Origin: Pseudomonadota bacterium
Lineage (GTDB): Bacteria > Pseudomonadota > Alphaproteobacteria > Sphingomonadales > Sphingomonadaceae
Direction of reading: 5' to 3'
NCBI GenBank assembly: GCA_021849075.1
Contig: JAJZTH010000022.1
Coordinates: 1-59,188, forward strand
Length of the DNA stretch: 59,188 bases
Each line of letters opens with the position of its first letter. Position 1 is the first letter of the stretch. Below are positions 54,888 through 59,188 of the stretch, in pieces. The translations under genes and the position numbers were made by a program. The notes beneath the pieces were generated by a model. It had not been told where the DNA came from, searched no databases, and saw nothing but the letters and a program-made list of their open reading frames with translations.

Positions 54888-55231
54888 CAGGAATAGACGC
54901 TGCGGCCGGAGAGGCCGAGGCCGCCGCGCGTGACCGATGAGGAGTCGCTGTAGCTTCTGCCGGCCGCCGGTGAAAAATCGCCCCCCATCTGCGTGTCGCC
55001 AACGCGGGCCACAGAACTGCCCCGGTTGAGATAATACCAGCCGACGGCGCCGCCTGCGCGCGACCGGCAATCATTATCCTCCACCCGGCGCCCCTGCGCG
55101 TCGCGACAAACGCGGACATCCGCATCTGCCGTGTCGGTGGTGCCGGGATTGCGCGAACAGCCGGTGGCGAGCAGAGCAGCGGCAACGGCAGAGGTGATCG
55201 GCAGGACGCGCCGGTCGAATTTCTGTGTCAT
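54887..55231 (-). CDS. Small lipoprotein upstream of the GSP-synthase-like gene
   Basis: A 114-residue exported lipoprotein with lipobox LLATGC at about residue 25. The mature part has VRVCRDAQGRRVEDNDCRSR, a cysteine pair, and GGAVGWYYLNRGSSVA, ending in a Ser/Gly-rich tail. In gene order it resembles the ygiB (DUF1190)-ygiC pair of enterobacteria, where a lipoprotein precedes the ATP-grasp gene; sequence identity to YgiB cannot be judged by eye. The stop overlaps the next start. Confidence 0.75.
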   Translation of the reverse strand: MTQKFDRRVLPITSAVAAALLATGCSRNPGTTDTADADVRVCRDAQGRRVEDNDCRSRAGGAVGWYYLNRGSSVARVGDTQMGGDFSPAAGRSYSDSSSVTRGGLGLSGRSVYS

Positions 55232-55280
55232 GCGCCCCTTATAAGCAGGAAGATTAAAGACGGGTTATAAGTAGACGCAG

Positions 55281-55323
55281 AACAGAGGCTGGCGACAGAC
55301 TATTTCTGTCGCCAGCCTCTGTT
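55281..55323. terminator. Perfect 18-bp inverted repeat terminator
   Basis: Arms AACAGAGGCTGGCGACAG (55281-55298) and exact complement (55306-55323) with a seven-base loop. It begins one base after the M28 peptidase stop on the minus strand. TTTTACTT follows on the plus side; on the minus side the tail is TTCTG. Probably the terminator of the M28 gene. Confidence 0.75.
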
Positions 55324-56979
55324 TTACTTACCGGCCCGGTCCTTGTCGCGAATGGTGCGAAATTCGTCGCCCTCCACCCAGTTGGGCCAGTCGGTCGTCG
55401 TCGCCAGTGCGCGGCCGACATCATAATAAAGCTTCAGGTCGGCCGAAATGCCGGTCCAGTCCCAGTTGGGATCATACTCGTCCTTGGGACCATGATAGCG
55501 ATGTTCGGTATAATCTTCCGCCGCCGCCATGCCGGCCGCCGTGCCGCCCTTCACCAGATCTTCGCCGCCTTCGAAATAGAGCATCGGGAGGCCATGCTTG
55601 GCGAAGCTGAAATGGTCGGAGCGGTAATAATAGCCCTTCTCCGGCGTCGGTTCGAGCGTGGCGACGCGGCCCTGCGCAGCAAGGGCGCGGTCGAGATAGG
55701 CGTCGAGCTGCGACTTGCCCTTGCCGATGACGACGACATTCTTGGCAAGGCCCGCGACCGACAGCGCGTCCATATTCACGCCACCCACGGTCTTGCTGAA
55801 GGGATAGACCGGGTTCTTGCCATAATAGTCCGATCCCAACAGGCCGGATTCCTCGCCGGTGACGGCCAGGAACACCTGGCTGCGGTCGGTCGGGCCAGCC
55901 TTCACATTGGCCTGGGCGAGGGCGACCAGCGCGGCGGTGCCGGTGGCGTTGTCGACCGCGCCGTTGCAGATGTCGTCGCCGTCGGGCGCGGCCTGGCAAT
56001 GGCCGAGGTGATCCCAATGGGCACTGTAGAGGACATATTCGTCGGGCCGCGTCTTGCCGGGGAGCAGGGCTACGACATTTTTCGAACTATGCTTGCGCAG
56101 ATCATTATCGAAGGAGACGTTGGCGGTGACGCCGGTCAGCGCCACGGCTTTGAAACCGGGCTTCTTGGCGGCGGCCATTTGCGCGTCGAGGTCCAGCCCC
56201 GCGCTGGCGAAAAGGGCGGCGGCCTTGTCCTTCGTCACCCAGCCGATCGCCTGGCTCTGCCCGGCATTGCCGTCGGCGCTGTCGGCGACATGCTGTGCGC
56301 CGGTCCAGCTGGATTGCACCACGTTCCAGCCATAGGCGGCGGGGACCGTATCATGCACGATGATCGCAGCGGCGGCGCCCTGCCGCGCGGCTTCCTCATA
56401 TTTATAGGTCCAGCGGCCATAATAGGTCATGGCGCGGCCGTTGAACGGGCCGGTCAGTCCCTGCGTCTCATAGTCTGGGTCGTTGACCAATATGACGACC
56501 GTCTTGCCCTTCACATCCAGGCCGGCATAGTCGTTCCAACCCTTTTCCGGGGCGTTGATGCCATAGCCGACGAAAACGACCGGGCTGTCCTTGACCTCGA
56601 TATGCTTCTCCGTCGTGCGATAGGTGCCGATCACCATTTCGGGACCATAGGCGGCGGTGACGGGCGTCTTTCCGCCGGTGAAGCTGAGCGCGGACACATT
56701 TTTCGCGGTGATCTCGACCAGCGGCACATCCTGGAACCAACTGCCCTTGTTGCCGGGCTTGAGGCCCAGCTTGCCGAATTCGGCAGCGAGCAGCGCCAGT
56801 GTCTTTTCCTCGCCAGCCGTGCCGGGCGCGCGCCCTTCAAAGGCGTCGGATGACAAGGTCTGGACGAGCCGCTTCATCGTGTCGACCGAAGGCTGAACCG
56901 ATTTGGCGGGGGCTGCATTGGCTGCGGCCGATGCCGACAGGGCGAGAATGGCGGCGATCGCCGCGAGGGAGGTGCGCAT
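55324..56979 (-). CDS. M28-family zinc metallopeptidase with PA domain
   Basis: Exported aminopeptidase of 551 residues. Signal peptide (MRTSLAAIAAILALSASAAANA), an N-terminal region, a PA insert (about 120-260; VVFVGYGINAPEKGWNDYAGLDVKG), and the M28 catalytic domain with zinc ligands in YSAHWDHLG, NGAVDNATGTAAL, VTGEESGLLGSDYY and the last His in YYRSDHFSF. AAGGG precedes the ATG at 56979 by seven bases; the open frame extends to 57246 without support. It is divergent from the S9 peptidase, so two exported peptidases share one intergenic region. Confidence 0.93.
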   Translation of the reverse strand: MRTSLAAIAAILALSASAAANAAPAKSVQPSVDTMKRLVQTLSSDAFEGRAPGTAGEEKTLALLAAEFGKLGLKPGNKGSWFQDVPLVEITAKNVSALSFTGGKTPVTAAYGPEMVIGTYRTTEKHIEVKDSPVVFVGYGINAPEKGWNDYAGLDVKGKTVVILVNDPDYETQGLTGPFNGRAMTYYGRWTYKYEEAARQGAAAAIIVHDTVPAAYGWNVVQSSWTGAQHVADSADGNAGQSQAIGWVTKDKAAALFASAGLDLDAQMAAAKKPGFKAVALTGVTANVSFDNDLRKHSSKNVVALLPGKTRPDEYVLYSAHWDHLGHCQAAPDGDDICNGAVDNATGTAALVALAQANVKAGPTDRSQVFLAVTGEESGLLGSDYYGKNPVYPFSKTVGGVNMDALSVAGLAKNVVVIGKGKSQLDAYLDRALAAQGRVATLEPTPEKGYYYRSDHFSFAKHGLPMLYFEGGEDLVKGGTAAGMAAAEDYTEHRYHGPKDEYDPNWDWTGISADLKLYYDVGRALATTTDWPNWVEGDEFRTIRDKDRAGK

Positions 56980-57100
56980 GGGATTACCCTTTTGTTTTAC
57001 GAATGCGCAGGTGATGCCACCAGCCAAAAGGGTGCGCAAGAATGTTGCGATTTTCATTCTCTTTGGCATGAATGTGATGATGCACATATGTGGGGGATGA

Positions 57101-59098
57101 ATGTTTCGACAGCAGATAAGCCATTGGCTTTTTGGGATTGCTTCTCTGGCATTTGCAACCGGATCAGCAACCGCAGCGGATGATATGGCGGCGCGGTTCG
57201 GTGCTCGCGAAGACGTAGAACAGTCCAGCCTGTCGCCCGACGGCAACTGGATTGCTTTTGTTCAACCGCTCAATGGGCAGGGGGCGGGGTTGTACGTCAC
57301 GGATTTGCGAGGCAGCGGTGAACTGCAGATGAAGCGGATATTGGCAGTGGATGGAAAGCCGGATCGCCTGGCTGGTTGCCAATGGGCCAGCAATAACCGT
57401 TTGCTGTGCACAATTTATGGCATGAGCATCATGGGTGGAACTGACCTGGTACAAATCAGCCGGGTTGCTGCTGTGAATGCCGATGGCAGTGATTTGAAAC
57501 TGCTCAATATTCCCGGTGGAGACAGTTTGAGATCGCGTGGGGTCAGCCTGTCTGGCGGCGCCGTTATAGGACTGGCTGCTGGTAATGACGGGCATGTCTT
57601 GATGATGCGCAACTATGTGCCCGAAGTGACGATTGGCACGCGCAACGCCCAGACCAAGGAGGGGCTGGGTGTCGACGATGTAGACAGCGTGACGTTGCGG
57701 ACCCGCCCGGTCGAACCGCCAAAAAATAATGCTCGTGAATATATTGCCGACGGACTCGGCAATGTTCGCGTCATGGGAACGCGCACCATTGATGCAACAG
57801 GCTATGACAAAGAGGAGCGTAGTTATTTCTATCGTCCGGCCAATGGCGGTGCATGGCAACCTTTGAGCGTCGTGATGCAGGACAATGCGAACTTCAATCC
57901 AAGTCTGGTCGATGCCGAGAAAAATCTTGCTTATGGACTGAAGCGTAAGGATGGGCGGCTGGCCGCCTATGCCAAGGCACTGGATGACGGGGGCGTTGAA
58001 ACCCTCTTGTTCGCGCATGACCAGGTCGATGTCGATGGCTTCATTACGATCGGGCGTAACAAGCGGCCCATCGGCGTGAGTTATGCCACGGACAGACGCC
58101 GCGTTTTTTATTTCGACCCTGCGATTGCAAAGCTGGCCGCAGCCCTATCTTCCGCTCTGCCGGGGAAACCGAATGTGCGGGTCGTTGATGCCAGCAGTGA
58201 TGAGAAGAAACTGTTGATCTGGGCTGGCAGTGATGTCGATCCGGGGCATTATTTCTTGCTAGATCGCGCAACCAACCAGATGGCACCTGTCGCAGCCAGC
58301 CGACCGCAACTCGATGACATAACACTCGCGCCGATGCAGCATGTTACCTATCCGGCGGCAGATGGCACGCAGATTCCTGCCTATCTCACCCTGCCGCCCG
58401 ACGGGGGTGCCAAGGGATTGCCCGCGATTGTGATGCCCCATGGCGGCCCAGGCGCGCGTGACGAGTGGGGCTTTGACTGGATGGTGCAATATTTTGCATC
58501 TCAGGGTTATGCGGTATTGCAGCCTAACTTTCGTGGTTCCGCCGGCTATGGCGAAGACTGGTTCCAGCAAAATGGATTCAAAAGCTGGCGAACGGCCATA
58601 GGCGACATTGACGATGGCGCTAGATGGCTTGTGAAGCAGGGGATTGCCGGTGTCGGAAGATTAGCGATCTTTGGCTGGTCCTATGGTGGCTATGCAGCGC
58701 TTCAGTCGGCCGTGACGGAACCGGATTTGTTTAAGGCGGTCGTAGCGATCGCTCCGGTGACGGAATTAAACCAGTTGCGGGAGGAACGGCGTACTTGGAC
58801 CGATTTTCGTCAGACCAGCGACTTCATTGGCACTGGTCCCCATGTTGACGAGGGTTCGCCAGCGAGACATGCCGGTGCCATAAAGTCACCCGTTTTGCTG
58901 TTTCACGGCACCAAGGATATTAATGTCGGTTTACAGCAATCGCAGTTGATGCAGGATCGGCTGGTGCGGGCTGGCAAGGCGTCTGAACTGGTCATTTTCG
59001 ACGGTCTGGATCATTATCTGGAAGATAGTCAGGCGCGTACGGAGATGCTGACCAAAAGCGCTGGGACTGTCAGGATTTCCGTGTGTGGCCGGGCATAA
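57101..59098 (+). CDS. S9-family prolyl oligopeptidase-like peptidase, 3' end replaced by an IS
   Basis: Exported serine peptidase of 665 codons: signal peptide (about 1-25, LFGIASLAFATGSATA), an N-terminal beta-propeller region, and a C-terminal alpha/beta-hydrolase domain. The triad is S527 in GWSYGGYAAL, D606 in HGTKDINV and H638 in GLDHYLED. The native protein seems to end near residue 654; the last residues (AGTVRISVCGRA) come from an IS256-type terminal repeat beginning at about 59063, which supplies the stop. The triad is intact, so activity may survive. The gene has visibly lower GC and different codon use than its neighbours, a sign of transfer. Confidence 0.88.
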   Translation: MFRQQISHWLFGIASLAFATGSATAADDMAARFGAREDVEQSSLSPDGNWIAFVQPLNGQGAGLYVTDLRGSGELQMKRILAVDGKPDRLAGCQWASNNRLLCTIYGMSIMGGTDLVQISRVAAVNADGSDLKLLNIPGGDSLRSRGVSLSGGAVIGLAAGNDGHVLMMRNYVPEVTIGTRNAQTKEGLGVDDVDSVTLRTRPVEPPKNNAREYIADGLGNVRVMGTRTIDATGYDKEERSYFYRPANGGAWQPLSVVMQDNANFNPSLVDAEKNLAYGLKRKDGRLAAYAKALDDGGVETLLFAHDQVDVDGFITIGRNKRPIGVSYATDRRRVFYFDPAIAKLAAALSSALPGKPNVRVVDASSDEKKLLIWAGSDVDPGHYFLLDRATNQMAPVAASRPQLDDITLAPMQHVTYPAADGTQIPAYLTLPPDGGAKGLPAIVMPHGGPGARDEWGFDWMVQYFASQGYAVLQPNFRGSAGYGEDWFQQNGFKSWRTAIGDIDDGARWLVKQGIAGVGRLAIFGWSYGGYAALQSAVTEPDLFKAVVAIAPVTELNQLREERRTWTDFRQTSDFIGTGPHVDEGSPARHAGAIKSPVLLFHGTKDINVGLQQSQLMQDRLVRAGKASELVIFDGLDHYLEDSQARTEMLTKSAGTVRISVCGRA

Positions 59099-59188
59099 TG
59101 GGCAACAAGGAGTCCCACTATGTCACGACGCAAAGAACCTGCCATACCGAATGAGCTTCTCGATCAGCTTTTGGCGGGCGGCACTGCC
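59063..59188 (+). mobile_element. IS256-family insertion element, left end (cut by window edge)
   Basis: GGGACTGTCAGGATTTCCGT at 59063-59082 looks like the terminal inverted repeat of IS256-family elements, and the transposase gene starts 57 bases inside. The far end and any target duplication are outside the window. Confidence 0.75.
59120..59188 (+). CDS. IS256-family transposase, N-terminal fragment
   Basis: The first 23 codons, MSRRKEPAIPNELLDQLLAG, match the typical N terminus of alphaproteobacterial IS256 transposases (xRRKxPxxPxxLLDQLLAG). AAGGAG lies eight bases before the ATG. The rest, including the DDE catalytic core, lies beyond the window. Confidence 0.85.
   Translation, partial: MSRRKEPAIPNELLDQLLAGGTA

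Overview
The window is a GC-rich, gene-dense chromosomal segment of an alphaproteobacterium, most likely a sphingomonad (Sphingobium, Sphingomonas or a close relative). The evidence is ALAS-type haem synthesis, the carboxyspermidine polyamine route, a FecI/FecR/TonB-receptor unit, sphingomonad-style gene pairs, and several dispersed palindromic repeat families of the kind common in these genomes. This taxonomic call rests on gene content and protein style, not on a marker-gene comparison.

Layout. 1-302 has no gene, only a possible structured RNA. 303-2827 (minus) encodes carboxynorspermidine/carboxyspermidine dehydrogenase and decarboxylase. 2982-6048 (minus) has a GFA-fold zinc protein and the ligase-associated DNA repair pair (exonuclease, ATP ligase). 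6179-8052 is btaAB for betaine lipids. 8118-8417 is a GIY-YIG nuclease gene bracketed by inverted repeats. 8490-18516 carries core genes: hemA, murI, plsY-dprA, topA, a diguanylate cyclase, and lepB-rnc-era. 18692-21747 holds pgi and glutathione reductase. 21829-23888 is the most unusual locus: a MerR regulator, an operator-promoter of mercury-MerR type, a glutaredoxin-MauE membrane fusion and a 2OG-Fe dioxygenase. 24227-30630 has ruvX, a Rap1a/Tai-domain protein, a DUF3089 hydrolase and gatCAB. 30768-38001 (minus) is a FecI-FecR-TonB receptor unit followed by a large autotransporter. 38142-48747 has a serine hydrolase and the glycogen operon glgP-B-C-A-X. 48728-52772 has a Nudix hydrolase, tRNA-Lys, folK, small genes and the agmatine-to-putrescine genes aguA/aguB. 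52874-56979 has secreted proteins, a lipoprotein with a glutathionylspermidine-synthase-like ligase, and an M28 peptidase. 57101-59188 has a lower-GC S9 peptidase whose 3' end is replaced by an incoming IS256-family element.

How it fits together. The two ends complement each other metabolically. AguA and AguB turn agmatine into putrescine, the dehydrogenase and NspC turn putrescine into spermidine, and a glutathionylspermidine-synthase-like enzyme lies 1 kb from aguA. Glycogen synthesis and breakdown are complete in one operon. Palindromic repeats of at least six sequence types lie between genes, including inside apparent operons (ligase pair, rnc-era, gatC-gatA-gatB), and one supplies the last codons of a gene. 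No CRISPR array, rRNA or prophage was seen. One tRNA and one IS end are present.
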